Assembly (NCBI RefSeq): GCF_000332515.2
Contig: NZ_AOGZ02000014.1
Location: forward strand, 1,442,001 to 1,506,000
Direction of reading: 5' to 3'
Length of the DNA: 64,000 nucleotides
Origin: Leptospira wolbachii serovar Codice str. CDC
GTDB lineage: Bacteria > Spirochaetota > Leptospiria > Leptospirales > Leptospiraceae
Below, in pieces: positions 46,466-56,263 of the stretch. Within the stretch, counting starts at the first letter, position 1, and each line of letters starts with the position of its first letter. The notes below the pieces were generated by a model. It was not told where the DNA came from. It saw only the letters and a list, made by a program, of their open reading frames with translations, and did no database searches. A program made the position numbers and the translations under genes.

Positions 46466-47903
46466 TTAGAACCGGATGGAAACAATTACCCCATGAGAGT
46501 CGCGGTTTCTGATCTCTAACTGGCCACCATGTAGTTCAACAATTTGGTTTACAATGCTAAGACCCAAACCAGAACTTTTTCGGTTGTTCGTTGGTCTTGG
46601 TAAAGAATAGAATTTTTCTGTCACCCGAGTGAGTGCATAATCAGGAATTTTATGACCCTCATCTATTACAGATAATTTTAAGGAATTGTCTGGTTCTTTA
46701 TGTATTTCAATGTTTATGGTATCGTTTTCGCTCGCAAAATCGATGGAATTTTTAATCAAATTTTTTATAGCTAAAAATAAATAATTACGGTTTCCCTTTA
46801 CTTCCCAAGTTTTATTTTCACAATCAATTCTAACATGAATGGATTTCCATTCCATTTCCGATTGGAAATTCAGTAATACTTCCTGAACTAAATCATACAA
46901 AATTACGTTGTCTTCCAAAGATATCGATTTTTTTCCCTCCAAGGAAGAAAGTTCTAACAATTGTTCGATGATATTTTGAATTCGTTTGGCTTCCTCCTGT
47001 ATATTTTTGGTGAGTCGTTCTGATTCGTTGGGATGTGTATGTAACAGTTCTACTGATGCTAAAATTGAAGAAAGCGGACTTTTGATTTCATGAGTCAAAG
47101 TTTGCACATAAGATTCTATATATTTTTTTCCTTCAATTTCTTCGACTAGTAAATCCACCTTTTTTCCTAGTTCGTTCAATTCACGAATTCCAATTTTGGG
47201 AAACACAACTTTCTCTTTTCTGCGTAACGAACTCACATACTGAGAGAGTCTTAAAATTGGTCGAAAAAATAAATAGGCAAGTATACTAAACAGGACGGCA
47301 ATCGCAGAAGCCACAAGGAGAGATATTCGCCAAAACTTTCTTTTTGCTTCATCAATAAAAGGGATCACCCCTGTTTTTGGTTTGATGACAGTGAGAACTC
47401 CAATGGTCTTATTTTTGTTTCGGATGGGAGAGGCCACAAACAAGGCACCTTCTCCTTCCTTATCAATGAGTTTACTCGATCTTGCTCCATACTTTCCTTG
47501 AAGAGTCAAATACACATCGTTAAACTTCGAATAGTCGAGCCCTTCTCTATACTTTTCCGAATCAAATACCACAATTCCCTTTGTATTGGTGATATAAACT
47601 TGGATGTCTGTATTTGTTTTTAAAAGAGAATAAATCTTTGCATTAAAAGAACGTTTGTTTGTGTTTTCGAAAACGGGTGAAAATATAGAATGAAGGGTCT
47701 CTTGGAACTTTAGATAGGAACGAGGATTTTGTTCTAGTCTCTCTTCCACAATGGCAGATAAAATATGTGCTGTGTCATTCAACGATTCCTCGACAGTTTC
47801 CATATAACGAGGGCGAATGGATTCTTCTGTTTTATCGATTAAATAATAAAATCCAATACTTAGGATAAAAAAAACTAATGATGATTCGAATCCAAAGGTT
47901 CAT
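46466..47903 (-). CDS. creC: CreC-like sensor histidine kinase with apparent frameshift near its start
   Basis: The continuous frame begins only at 47803 (445 aa). The natural start is the ATG at 47903, which overlaps the creB stop as ATGA. It encodes MNLWIRIIISFF, then leaves frame in a run of eight T (minus strand, 47874-47867). With one T fewer, the reading continues as ILSIGFYYLIDKTEESIRPR into METVEESLND, giving 478 aa, close to E. coli CreC (474 aa), and restoring the first membrane helix. The rest shows a periplasmic sensor, a second helix (about 155-180), HAMP-like linker, HisKA (LTHEIKSPLSSIL) and HATPase_c (NLIKNSIDFAS, SSGLGLSIVNQIVELHGG). It would phosphorylate CreB. Sequencing error, phase variation or a real mutation are all possible. 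Confidence 0.82.
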
Positions 47904-48568
47904 ATCTTTTCCTTCAATCCATAACCCTGTCCCCTTCTTGTTTCAATGGGGTCGAAGTCATTTTCAATTTCTTTGAACCTAGCACGGATGTTTTTGATGA
48001 CTGTATCCACAGCGCGGTCGAAACTATCTTCTGGTTCTGTCCACACACTGTCCATAATTTCTTCTCTGGTAAAAATACGTCCGGGCCATTTAAAAAATAA
48101 TTCCATGGTTTTGTATTCGTAAGGGGAAAGATTCAATATTTTGCCATTCAAATAAACCAATTTTTTATCCAATGAAATTCTAAACTTATGATCTTCCATT
48201 GGTTGTAGTTGGGTTGTTCTTCTTAAAATGGCACGAATTCTTGCTAAAAGTTCTCTGGGACTGAATGGTTTTACAATATAATCGTCTGCTCCCATTTCCA
48301 ATCCCAATACTTTATCGATCTCTGTATTTCGTGCTGTTAAAAAGATAACAGGTGTTTGGAATGACTTTCGAATTTCTTTTAGAACTTCAAATCCATTTTG
48401 GTCAGGTAATCCAATATCAAGCACAATGAGTGAGGTATCATTGGAGACTTTTTGAATCCCTTGTTTCCCTGTGGAAGCCACAGATACAGAAAACCCTTCC
48501 GACTCCAAAGTAATTTGGATGGTTTCCTGGATTCCTGGTTCATCTTCAATCAGAAGTATTTTGGTCAT
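47900..48568 (-). CDS. creB: CreB-like response regulator (OmpR/PhoB family)
   Basis: 222 aa. Receiver domain (1-115) with acidic pocket IEDE (8-9) and phosphoacceptor Asp51 (LIVLDIGLPDQNG), Thr at FLTA and Lys in IVKPFSPREL. Winged-helix DNA-binding domain (about 125-222) with LSPYEYKTMELFFKWPGRIF and TVIKNIRARFKEIE. Phosphorylated by CreC, it would activate creD and other envelope or carbon-metabolism genes. It lies 8 nt downstream of ggt, and its stop overlaps the creC start. Confidence 0.92.
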   Translation of the reverse strand: MTKILLIEDEPGIQETIQITLESEGFSVSVASTGKQGIQKVSNDTSLIVLDIGLPDQNGFEVLKEIRKSFQTPVIFLTARNTEIDKVLGLEMGADDYIVKPFSPRELLARIRAILRRTTQLQPMEDHKFRISLDKKLVYLNGKILNLSPYEYKTMELFFKWPGRIFTREEIMDSVWTEPEDSFDRAVDTVIKNIRARFKEIENDFDPIETRRGQGYGLKEKI

Positions 48569-48576
48569 CTGAAAAT

Positions 48577-50439
48577 TTATTTCCCTTCAGCCCAAGACTC
48601 TTCTCTAGGGTCGGCCACTCCTATCAGTTTTTTAGACTTTGCATCATTTAATACTGCGCAGACGGAACCAAAATCATTGTCTAAATGACCTTTTTTATAT
48701 ACTTTATAACCCATTGTTTTTAAAGAATCAGAGACTTTTGCATACAGAGACTCTTCTAATTCAATTCCACCCGGCCTGTAACTATGTGGTGAAAAACTAT
48801 CTGGCCAGTTCACGGAACGAAATCTAGGTACCTCCACCGCTTTTTGTGGATCCATTCCAAAGACGATCACATTTAGAAAAAATTGAATCATCGCTTGGCT
48901 TTGGACATCCCCACCAGGTGTTCCAAAACTCATCCATAACTTTCCTTGTTTCAACACCATACCTGGATTAGGTGTGATCCGTGGTCGTTTTCCCGGGGCA
49001 AGTGCGGAAGGATGATTTGGGTCCAAACGAAACTGTGTCATACGAATTCCCAATGTAATCCCCGTACCAGGAACCATCGGTGATTGCGGGAAATCGCTCG
49101 GAGTGAGAGAGACAGCATTCCCACTTCCATCCACAATACTCAAATAAGTAGTGTCTTTGCCATACTTAATTTCGCTGATCGATTGTTCCTTTGTTTCGTT
49201 AGGTTGTAAATGATGGGAGTTTGGTTTTTTTGAATCGAACATCCAAGGATTTCCAGAAGGAGGTGTCACTCCAAAGGCATCTTTTTGAATCAGTTTTCGT
49301 CTGAGATTCGCATACTTTTTGGAAAGTAAACCAGCAATAGGAACCTCTACAAATTTTGGATCTCCAAAATATTTTTCTCTATCGGCAATGACAAGTTCAA
49401 TCGCTTGGGACACTGTATGGATGTATTCTGGGGAGTTATGACCCATTGATTTAAGATCAACACCATCTAACAATTGCAAAACCATAGGAACCACTGGACC
49501 TTGTGTCCAAGTTTGGTTTGAGAAAATTTGGTATTCTCCAAACTCACCGGATACTGGTTTTTCCCAACCACCGGTATATTTTGCCAAATCTTCTTTCGTA
49601 AAAAGACCATTTTTATCCGTATGTAGTTTCACAATGGCATCAGAAATTGGCCCTTTATAAAAATAATCTCTTACCGATTCTAACGCTTGTTTTCTGGTCT
49701 TTCCTGTTTTTAAAGTTTGCATTTCTGCACCAGCCATAGACTTCCATGTATTTGCCAGATCCAACCGTTTCGTGAGTTCCCCTTCTCGAATTCCATACCA
49801 CCATTTTTTCTCAAGGTATACTTCCGAGTTGTATGGCATAATCAAAGTAAAACCTAAACGTTTATATAATGGTAAGTCTAAGTTCTTTACTAAGATTCGG
49901 TTGGCAGGAAAACCTTCTTCTGCGATTTGAATGGCTGGCTGCACTAGTTCTGAAAAAGATTTGGTTCCATGATCTTGTAACAATCTTACAATGACATCGG
50001 GAGATGCCGGCAACAACTGAGCCAAAATAGAATTTTTTGGCATCACCTCATAACCTTTCTCTTTAAACCATTCGATATTTGCTTTTTTAGGGGCAGTCCC
50101 TGCTCCTATATAACTTTTTACTTGTCCTGATTTTTTATCATAAACTAATGTTGGTGCCACAGAAGGAAAACTAGCAGCTTCTCCATTGGTTACATTTAAC
50201 ACAAGGAGTGCTGCAACGGATGCATCAACTGCATTCCCACCACTTTCCAAAACTTTGATTGCAGCCTTTGTGGCCAAAGGATTTCCCGTGGAGACCATAA
50301 ACTTTTGTCCAACGGCAGCATTACGTAAATTACCTTGAGGGTCCACATAAGAAGGAACAAGTGGCCGACGACTTCCCAAACATTGAAATAAAGAAATAGA
50401 GATGGCCAGAGAAATAAAAATCTTTGGTAAATTTGCCAT
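48577..50439 (-). CDS. ggt: Gamma-glutamyltransferase
   Basis: 620 aa. Signal sequence (1-20) with SLFQCLGS, which fits a lipobox (Cys20), so it may be a periplasmic lipoprotein rather than a soluble enzyme. The family core is present: FMVSTGNPLATKAAIKVLES, GGNAVDASVAALLVLNV, and the autocleavage/catalytic site KDTTYLSIVDGSGNAVSLTP with Thr430 as candidate N-terminal nucleophile of the small subunit. Later MSFGTPGGDVQSQAMIQFFL is conserved. It hydrolyses or transfers the gamma-glutamyl group of glutathione. It lies 8 nt upstream of creB, so it may be transcribed with creBCD, an unusual link between glutathione turnover and envelope stress. Confidence 0.92.
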   Translation of the reverse strand: MANLPKIFISLAISISLFQCLGSRRPLVPSYVDPQGNLRNAAVGQKFMVSTGNPLATKAAIKVLESGGNAVDASVAALLVLNVTNGEAASFPSVAPTLVYDKKSGQVKSYIGAGTAPKKANIEWFKEKGYEVMPKNSILAQLLPASPDVIVRLLQDHGTKSFSELVQPAIQIAEEGFPANRILVKNLDLPLYKRLGFTLIMPYNSEVYLEKKWWYGIREGELTKRLDLANTWKSMAGAEMQTLKTGKTRKQALESVRDYFYKGPISDAIVKLHTDKNGLFTKEDLAKYTGGWEKPVSGEFGEYQIFSNQTWTQGPVVPMVLQLLDGVDLKSMGHNSPEYIHTVSQAIELVIADREKYFGDPKFVEVPIAGLLSKKYANLRRKLIQKDAFGVTPPSGNPWMFDSKKPNSHHLQPNETKEQSISEIKYGKDTTYLSIVDGSGNAVSLTPSDFPQSPMVPGTGITLGIRMTQFRLDPNHPSALAPGKRPRITPNPGMVLKQGKLWMSFGTPGGDVQSQAMIQFFLNVIVFGMDPQKAVEVPRFRSVNWPDSFSPHSYRPGGIELEESLYAKVSDSLKTMGYKVYKKGHLDNDFGSVCAVLNDAKSKKLIGVADPREESWAEGK

Positions 50440-50503
50440 GGAATCCTCAAAAAACGAATTGATAAAAACAATGTCGAATTTTGATTTTATGTCGAACTAT
50501 TTT

Positions 50504-52498
50504 TTACAACTTAAATCGTTCGGTGATCCCTTTTAAAATCTCAGCAGTTGATGCTAAATTTTGCGCGGAAGAAGACATCTCTTCTGAACCAGAAGCAGTA
50601 ATTAACGTATGTTCATTGATTTGTATGATGACTTCCGAAATTTCTCTCACTGCCCTCTTCTGTTCATTGGTGGAGAGTTTGATTGTCTCTGCATCAAAAC
50701 CCATTTGTTCAGCACCTTCGTCTACTTCTCGTTTAATGGATTCTTGAGCAGAAGTGACTGAGTACAATTTGTTCATTGCTGCATTTACTGTTTCCACATT
50801 TTGAATGATGTTGTGTAACATTTCGGCAGACGAACGAATGGCATTGGCACCGGAATCCAATTCCCGATTGTTTTTAGTAATCATGGTTCCAATTGATTTA
50901 ATAGAGGAGGCTGTTTTTTCTGAAAGTTTAGAGATCTCATCAGCAACAACAGCAAATCCTCTTCCCGCTTCACCGGCCCGAGCCGCTTCAATCGCAGCAT
51001 TCAAAGCCAATAGTTGTGTTTGGTCTGCGATTTCATTGATGATTTGAATGATAGCAGTCATTTCTCCCGAGGAATGAAGGATGTTCTCAATCATTTGGCT
51101 CATACCTTGGATGGACTCTTCTCCCTTTTTGGCTTGGTTAGAAATGGATTCTGCTAACTTCAGTGTGCTTTCAATTTCGGATCCAATTTTACGGATACTT
51201 TCTGATAGTTCTCTAATTTTAGAATGGAAGTTTGTAAAGTTTCCAAATTGCCTGTCTGTAGAGGCTGCAATATGATCCATACCTGCGGACATTTCTTCAA
51301 TCGTAGCAGACATCTCTTCAGAAGAAGCCGCAGTGGACTGCGCTCCTGTAGCAAAGTTATTGGAAGAAGAAGTTAATTCTTCCGATGATGCAGCAAGTTC
51401 TATGGTAATTCTTTGGATCTCTTCAAAAGACTTTCTTAAACTAGCAATAAATACATTGAGTCCTTGCCCCATACGTCCAATCTCATCATCATAAACAACT
51501 TTAATGGACGAAGTTAAATTTCCCTCTGACATTTCTTTAAAAATATGACTCACATCTTCCAATGGATTCAATCGTTTACTCAGTAAAACATATAACAACC
51601 AAATAGACACAAGAGCAATCACGATGGATGAAATTGCTATGATTATAAGTAACTCAAACAGTGCTTCTTTGATTTCTTCTTTAGGTTGGATGGCAAGAAT
51701 CACCATTCCCCAATCTTTTAGATGATGGCTAACAGCAAGATGTTCCCGTTCTAAATATTCAAATTCAAGTACATCTCCTGTTTTCAAAGACAACATACGT
51801 GCACCTGATTCATCTTTGGACAAATCATACTTTAAAATTTGTTTTTTTTCTTTTAAAGCAATGAGGAGTCCCGCCTTTGTCGAAATGACAACATAACCAT
51901 CGCGACCAATTTTGATTTTATTGATCACCTTATCGGTTAAGTTCATAAGCGAGAGTGCAATTCCCGCATTCCCGATCAATTTTTCGTTGTCGTATACAGG
52001 ATAGGTGATGGTAACAACAGGATTGTTAGTGAGAGGATTCAGAATAGGTTTTCCGATAAAGTACCTTTTTTCTTTGCCGGCCTTTAGTTCTTCTGGATCC
52101 ATATCTTCCGGTTTCATTTTCCATCCGATAGCTTGGCCTGTGGCATCCGCTACAACTCGAGGATCATTATCATAAGTATGTGTATAAATATTTTCATAGA
52201 CTCCATACCGATCATTCATTTCCTTAAAGTAGGCTTGAGCGATGGGTTTCCCTGTTTTTAAGGAAGTGATGGTTCTTTGATCATTGGCTACAGTTTTAAT
52301 GACATTGACATGGTTTACAAAAAAATCATCGATCTCTTGGCCAACAACTTCTACAATTCCTTGCATTTGTCCAATATAAGCTTCTTTTATCTTTTTTTGC
52401 CCAAAGTAATAAGCAACTGAACCTACCGAACAGCTAATAATAAAAAGAATAGTAGCACCACTCAGTAACAAAATGAATTTAATAGAATTACGCTGCAT
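50504..52498 (-). CDS. Methyl-accepting chemotaxis protein with Cache sensor
   Basis: 664 aa. An N-terminal helix (about 8-30), then a periplasmic double Cache (dCache_1) domain (about 35-275) with [20 protein letters not shown] and [20 protein letters not shown], second helix (about 280-302), HAMP (about 303-355) and signalling domain. The conserved tip is [20 protein letters not shown] then [19 protein letters not shown]. The C-terminal half is a long coiled coil with methylation-type Glu/Gln-Ser pairs. It would bind small molecules such as amino or carboxylic acids in the periplasm and control CheA. ATG start. It is monocistronic. Confidence 0.93.
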   Translation of the reverse strand: MQRNSIKFILLLSGATILFIISCSVGSVAYYFGQKKIKEAYIGQMQGIVEVVGQEIDDFFVNHVNVIKTVANDQRTITSLKTGKPIAQAYFKEMNDRYGVYENIYTHTYDNDPRVVADATGQAIGWKMKPEDMDPEELKAGKEKRYFIGKPILNPLTNNPVVTITYPVYDNEKLIGNAGIALSLMNLTDKVINKIKIGRDGYVVISTKAGLLIALKEKKQILKYDLSKDESGARMLSLKTGDVLEFEYLEREHLAVSHHLKDWGMVILAIQPKEEIKEALFELLIIIAISSIVIALVSIWLLYVLLSKRLNPLEDVSHIFKEMSEGNLTSSIKVVYDDEIGRMGQGLNVFIASLRKSFEEIQRITIELAASSEELTSSSNNFATGAQSTAASSEEMSATIEEMSAGMDHIAASTDRQFGNFTNFHSKIRELSESIRKIGSEIESTLKLAESISNQAKKGEESIQGMSQMIENILHSSGEMTAIIQIINEIADQTQLLALNAAIEAARAGEAGRGFAVVADEISKLSEKTASSIKSIGTMITKNNRELDSGANAIRSSAEMLHNIIQNVETVNAAMNKLYSVTSAQESIKREVDEGAEQMGFDAETIKLSTNEQKRAVREISEVIIQINEHTLITASGSEEMSSSAQNLASTAEILKGITERFKL

Positions 52499-52681
52499 AA
52501 AATTTCCCCGAAGTCTTTATATTGAACGTGGTTCAGAATATCAGAATATTCTTAATGAACCCACCACAAGGCCCATTGGTTCAGAGTTTGGAATGACTGT
52601 TTTTTTGCAACATACCTAGAATCATTCTAACGAAAAATCCTTTTTTTATGATCTAGGGATTACTACTCATGTCCAATCGAT

Positions 52682-53137
52682 ATGAAGAACGAAATCTATA
52701 CGAAATGGGAAAAGGAATCAGCTCTTGTCACAACGCGAATTTCTGGTGCTGTGACAGAAACGGAAGTATCCGAGTGGAAACAAAGTTTGGAAAAGGCATT
52801 TGCAGAAATTCCTGCTGGCACAAAATTTAAAATCTTTGTAAACCTTCACGGCCTAAATCCTGCTTCCGTTTCCGCCCATAAATCTTACCGGGACATAGTC
52901 CCACTACTCTTAAGCCAATACAATTGGAGGATTGGCTACTTGGATCTATTCGACGAAGCAAAAGATTTAAAATTAACTTCCAAAAACGAAATAGAATGTT
53001 TGGCAGCGGTCCATTGCCATCACGATAGTTATAAAATCAACGAATACGAAAGCCGATTTGGAAAAGATTCAGAACATTTTTATGACGATCCCGAAAAATC
53101 TGAATCTTGGATACGAAGTTATTCCATACCTCTCTAA
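52682..53137 (+). CDS. Hypothetical protein, possible SpoIIAA/STAS-like fold
   Basis: 151 aa, cytosolic. The N-terminal ~100 residues alternate strands and helices (SALVTTRISGAVTETEVSEW, FKIFVNLHGLNP, WRIGYLDLFDEAKDL), which resembles the STAS/SpoIIAA-like (DUF3478 type) arrangement. The C-terminal part is rich in His/Cys/acidic residues (CLAAVHCHHDS, SEHFYDDPEKSESW) and might bind a metal. No family is certain. ATG start; divergent from the chemoreceptor gene 182 nt away, which holds no other recognisable feature. Confidence 0.55.
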   Translation: MKNEIYTKWEKESALVTTRISGAVTETEVSEWKQSLEKAFAEIPAGTKFKIFVNLHGLNPASVSAHKSYRDIVPLLLSQYNWRIGYLDLFDEAKDLKLTSKNEIECLAAVHCHHDSYKINEYESRFGKDSEHFYDDPEKSESWIRSYSIPL

Positions 53138-53274
53138 AGAAACTAAAAACTAATACTTTGATAAAGCCATTCCCTATTCTCAGCGGATTGGCTTTTGGTA
53201 ATATGAATCTTGTTCTCTAAATAAAGAATACAAAACCGTCTTGACTTTGGGTGATAAAACATAGAATCACCGAG

Positions 53275-53700
53275 ATGAAAAAACAAATCCTCTTTTGTAT
53301 TCTATTTTTCTTCACGGTAGCACTCAATGCTAATCCAGAAACCAAAGCAACGGAACTCTGCAATTGTTTAAAAAAAGCAAAGAGCTCAGAAATTGAAGCG
53401 GACAAAAAGAAATGTTTGGCACAAAGAGAAGAACATGTAGCTATTTTAAAGAAGGGATCTAAAGCATACGATTCCTATCTTGTCGCTCTTCAGAAATGCG
53501 AACAAGAGTTAGCGGGAACACCAGAAACGAAACCAAACCTTTCCATAGAAGAAAAAGTTTCAGCAGTATGTGATTGTTTTCAAAAAGCGGAAAAACAAAA
53601 TAGAATGGGATGTTTCAAACTCCAAAGTGACTATGGAAAAACCATTTCGGACCCAGAAGAGAAAAAAAAGTTCAATCTCTCCTCTGGCAGTTGTAACTAA
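53275..53700 (+). CDS. Small secreted cysteine-containing protein
   Basis: 141 aa from the ATG at 53275; the open frame extends upstream to 53251 but the 53275 start gives a proper signal peptide (MKKQILFCILFFFTVALNAN, cleavage near residue 20). The mature protein has two similar cysteine-bearing units: ATELCNCLKKAKSSEIEADK, KKCLAQ, and VSAVCDCFQKAEKQNRMGCF. A final SGSCN follows. It is Lys/Glu-rich and helical, probably periplasmic with disulphides. No family recognised. A perfect hairpin terminator follows. Confidence 0.65.
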   Translation: MKKQILFCILFFFTVALNANPETKATELCNCLKKAKSSEIEADKKKCLAQREEHVAILKKGSKAYDSYLVALQKCEQELAGTPETKPNLSIEEKVSAVCDCFQKAEKQNRMGCFKLQSDYGKTISDPEEKKKFNLSSGSCN

Positions 53701-53709
53701 CAGACAAAC

Positions 53710-53739
53710 CATAACGAAAGAGCACTGCCTTTCGTTATG
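53710..53739. terminator. Inverted repeat terminator
   Basis: CATAACGAAAG (53710-53720) pairs perfectly with CTTTCGTTATG (53729-53739), 11 bp with an 8-nt loop. It sits between the convergent secreted-protein and DUF4349 genes and probably serves both. Confidence 0.65.
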
Positions 53740-53770
53740 TGATGGAATTACTTTTCTACAATTCTCTCCA

Positions 53771-54637
53771 TTATTTTTTAAAATACTTCCCAATCTTTTT
53801 CAGTGGAAAATACAAAATACCTGCAAGAAGGAAGAAAGGAATCATCCAAATCAGATAGTATGTTAAATCTAAAAAAACATTTAGAATTCCAATGAATGCA
53901 TTTTTATAGGTTGGGACTTGGATTTTATCCGGTGGAATGGGGGTCGAAAATTGAACGGTTAAGGTAGCCCACTTTACCTTATCTTTTATTTTCCAAATTT
54001 CATGCTCCGACTGGTCCAAATTGTTTTCGCTATCTGTTACGGCTTCTTCGATCGCTTGCCAGTTTTTTGAATTGGCCGAAGTTTGGTTGTTGGCATTCGT
54101 TCGTCGACCTAATCGAATTTTTTCGCGGTTTGACTTGATCTTTTGCCAAACCATTCCTTCTGTATGGTCTACCGTAGAGATGTCCTCACTCTGTAAAACC
54201 CCATAAGTATCCAATTCAATTAAAGCTTCATATAGTTTTTCAGAATGGATATGAATGCGAAGGCTCATATAAGGAGAGTCCGCATTCACAGCAGAACTAC
54301 TTTCTATATAGCCATATTTGGTAATAAAACCAAGTATATCCTTTCTTGTTTTGATCAAATTTTGGGTTTGGTAACTTAATTGGACTTGGTATTCTAACAA
54401 TCGTTCGGAACTAGTGGGAATGGGAACAAATACCTGGCCCAGTTGGTTTTCGACTGACGGTTGTTCGATGCTCTCTTCGGATCGCGAAGCACTGGGAGCC
54501 ACTTTTTTTTCACTCACGGCATCCAAGGAACGCATTTCCGCTTCGGCTGGTGCAGTGTTCTCCCCGTTGGATTCTTTGCCACATTGCAGGAGGAAGGCAA
54601 ACACAATGAAGATTAAAAATACTAATTTATTTTTCAC
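53771..54637 (-). CDS. DUF4349 lipoprotein
   Basis: 288 aa. Signal ending at LLQCGKES with Cys19 lipidated. A Glu/Ser-rich linker (about 25-65) follows. The DUF4349 domain (about 75-250) shows YQVQLSYQTQNLIKTRKDIL, GFITKYGYIESSSAV, SLRIHIHSEKLYEALIELDT, an antiparallel coiled-coil (about 160-215) and VKWATLTVQFSTP. A C-terminal membrane helix (about 255-278) ends in KKIGKYFKK. The domain is common in membrane-anchored bacterial proteins of unknown role. ATG start. Confidence 0.85.
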   Translation of the reverse strand: MKNKLVFLIFIVFAFLLQCGKESNGENTAPAEAEMRSLDAVSEKKVAPSASRSEESIEQPSVENQLGQVFVPIPTSSERLLEYQVQLSYQTQNLIKTRKDILGFITKYGYIESSSAVNADSPYMSLRIHIHSEKLYEALIELDTYGVLQSEDISTVDHTEGMVWQKIKSNREKIRLGRRTNANNQTSANSKNWQAIEEAVTDSENNLDQSEHEIWKIKDKVKWATLTVQFSTPIPPDKIQVPTYKNAFIGILNVFLDLTYYLIWMIPFFLLAGILYFPLKKIGKYFKK

Positions 54638-54717
54638 AAAAAACCCTAACCTATCTAATTCTACTGTTACTTAACAGTTCTCCTTAGGCAGATTCTCAAT
54701 AGAAAGAGGTGTAAATC

Positions 54718-54860
54718 TCGGGGCGAATCCAGCACCAAAAGTGCTGGACCGGGCTTTCCGCTGCAATCTGCAAAGCAACAGAAGAATATTTTTTAGTTTT
54801 CGTATCTATACACCTAACTTCCGTTGCATTGCAGGATTTACGCTACAATCCCTATCGCGG
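54718..54860 (-). repeat. Dispersed intergenic repeat, copy R6 with enlarged middle
   Basis: Read on the minus strand: CGCGATAGGGATTGTAGCGT then AAATCC, a ~50-nt insertion, CAGATTGCAGCGGAAAGCCC then GGTC, CAGCACTTTTGGTGCTGG (a hairpin) and TTCGCCCCG. Both core blocks are present and well kept, whereas the ends have drifted. Confidence 0.7.
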
Positions 54861-54883
54861 GGAGAACTTAGGAGGAAACTCAC

Positions 54884-56155
54884 TTATAATTTTTTACTTA
54901 AAAAAGACCTAGACGGAATCACAAACGGAACTTCTAACTCAACTGTCCCCATTCCCCCACTAATCACTTCCACAGGTTTTTCTTTATAAAATATTTGATC
55001 CACAGTAAAAGACAATGCTTCCGGATCAGAAGCCGTGATCACTTCCATCACATCTCCTTTTTGGATTTTATTTTTCACTTCAATGACGATTCGTTTTGTA
55101 TCCGGTTTATATTCTTTTACAAACCCCGCATACTTTTGGCTCATCTGTAAACTCGTTCCAAATTCATTGTTTTGGAAATCTCTTTCCTCTTCAGGAATTC
55201 TATCTTCCATACCACGAGTCAAAAACCCAGAGAAGTATTTTCTAGAAGAAACTTTATCCAGTTCTTGTAACCACTTTCTGTCAAAACTTTCGCCTCGCGC
55301 TATACTATCCAAGGTATTTCTGTAACTACGTGCCACCATTCCCACATAATAATCGTTTTTTGTGCGACCTTCCACTTTTAAAGAATCCACTCCCGCATCA
55401 CATAACTCTTGTAAGAATTCAATGGCTCGAAGATCTTTAGAATTCATTAAAAATGTTCCATCCTCGTCAGTAATGAGTTCCATAGCTTCATCATTTTGTT
55501 TAGGATTGGTAACAAATACTTTATACAAATCACGGCAGGCATTATTACAAGAACCTTGGTTGGCATCCCGTTTTTTAAAGTAATTACTCATAAAACAACG
55601 ACCACTATGAGCAATACAAATCGATCCATGCACAAAGACTTCAATTTCCATATCGGGAACTTCATTTTTGATTTCTGCAATTTCAGAAATGGAAACTTCG
55701 CGAGATAAGATCACTCGAGTGGCACCAAATTTTTTCCAAAATTTCACTGTCGCATAATTCATCGTATTGGCTTGGACAGAAATATGAATGTCAATTTCAG
55801 GATGAGCTTCCTTTGTTATGAGTATCAAACCAGGATCAGCCATAATCAATGCATCCGGTTTTAATGCCGCCATCTGATCTAAATACTTAGGATAGGATGG
55901 CAACTTAGAATTTCTTGGAATGTTATTCACAGTGAAATAGATTTTTTTACCGAGTTTCCGGGCAAGGGTTACACCGGCATCCAATGCCTCCATAGTAAAA
56001 TCGTTTTCTCTGGCTCGCAAAGAAAACCTCGGGACACCACAATAGGCTGCGTCTGCACCATATAGATAAGCAATTTCTAATTTTTCTAAATTTCCGGCAG
56101 GAAGTAACAGTTCTGGAATTTTTCTCATCTGGGACACACTCTCAATCCATCCCAA
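54884..56155 (-). CDS. U32 family peptidase (RlhA/TrhP-related)
   Basis: 423 aa from a TTG at 56155 with a G-rich site (GGGG, 6 nt away), or 414 aa from the ATG at 56128, which starts at the conserved MRKIPELLLPAGN. The TIM-barrel-like catalytic part has GADAAYCGVPRFSLRAREND, NNIPRNS, SVQANTMNYATVKFWKKFGA and the U32 signature EVFVHGSICIAHSGRCFMSN with its cysteines (further CNNACRDLY). A C-terminal beta domain (about 340-423) follows. Related proteins modify 23S rRNA or tRNA (hydroxylation) rather than cleave peptides, so peptidase activity is doubtful. It probably acts with iron/prephenate. It is divergent from the CopD-like gene. Confidence 0.88.
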   Translation of the reverse strand: MGWIESVSQMRKIPELLLPAGNLEKLEIAYLYGADAAYCGVPRFSLRARENDFTMEALDAGVTLARKLGKKIYFTVNNIPRNSKLPSYPKYLDQMAALKPDALIMADPGLILITKEAHPEIDIHISVQANTMNYATVKFWKKFGATRVILSREVSISEIAEIKNEVPDMEIEVFVHGSICIAHSGRCFMSNYFKKRDANQGSCNNACRDLYKVFVTNPKQNDEAMELITDEDGTFLMNSKDLRAIEFLQELCDAGVDSLKVEGRTKNDYYVGMVARSYRNTLDSIARGESFDRKWLQELDKVSSRKYFSGFLTRGMEDRIPEEERDFQNNEFGTSLQMSQKYAGFVKEYKPDTKRIVIEVKNKIQKGDVMEVITASDPEALSFTVDQIFYKEKPVEVISGGMGTVELEVPFVIPSRSFLSKKL

Positions 56156-56263
56156 AAGAATCCCCTTTTCTAAAAAGGAAAATATATAAGATAGATTTTT
56201 AGATTGTTTCTAAAAATAAAAAAGGAAAAGACAAACAACCCATCCATTCCATTTTCATCTATC

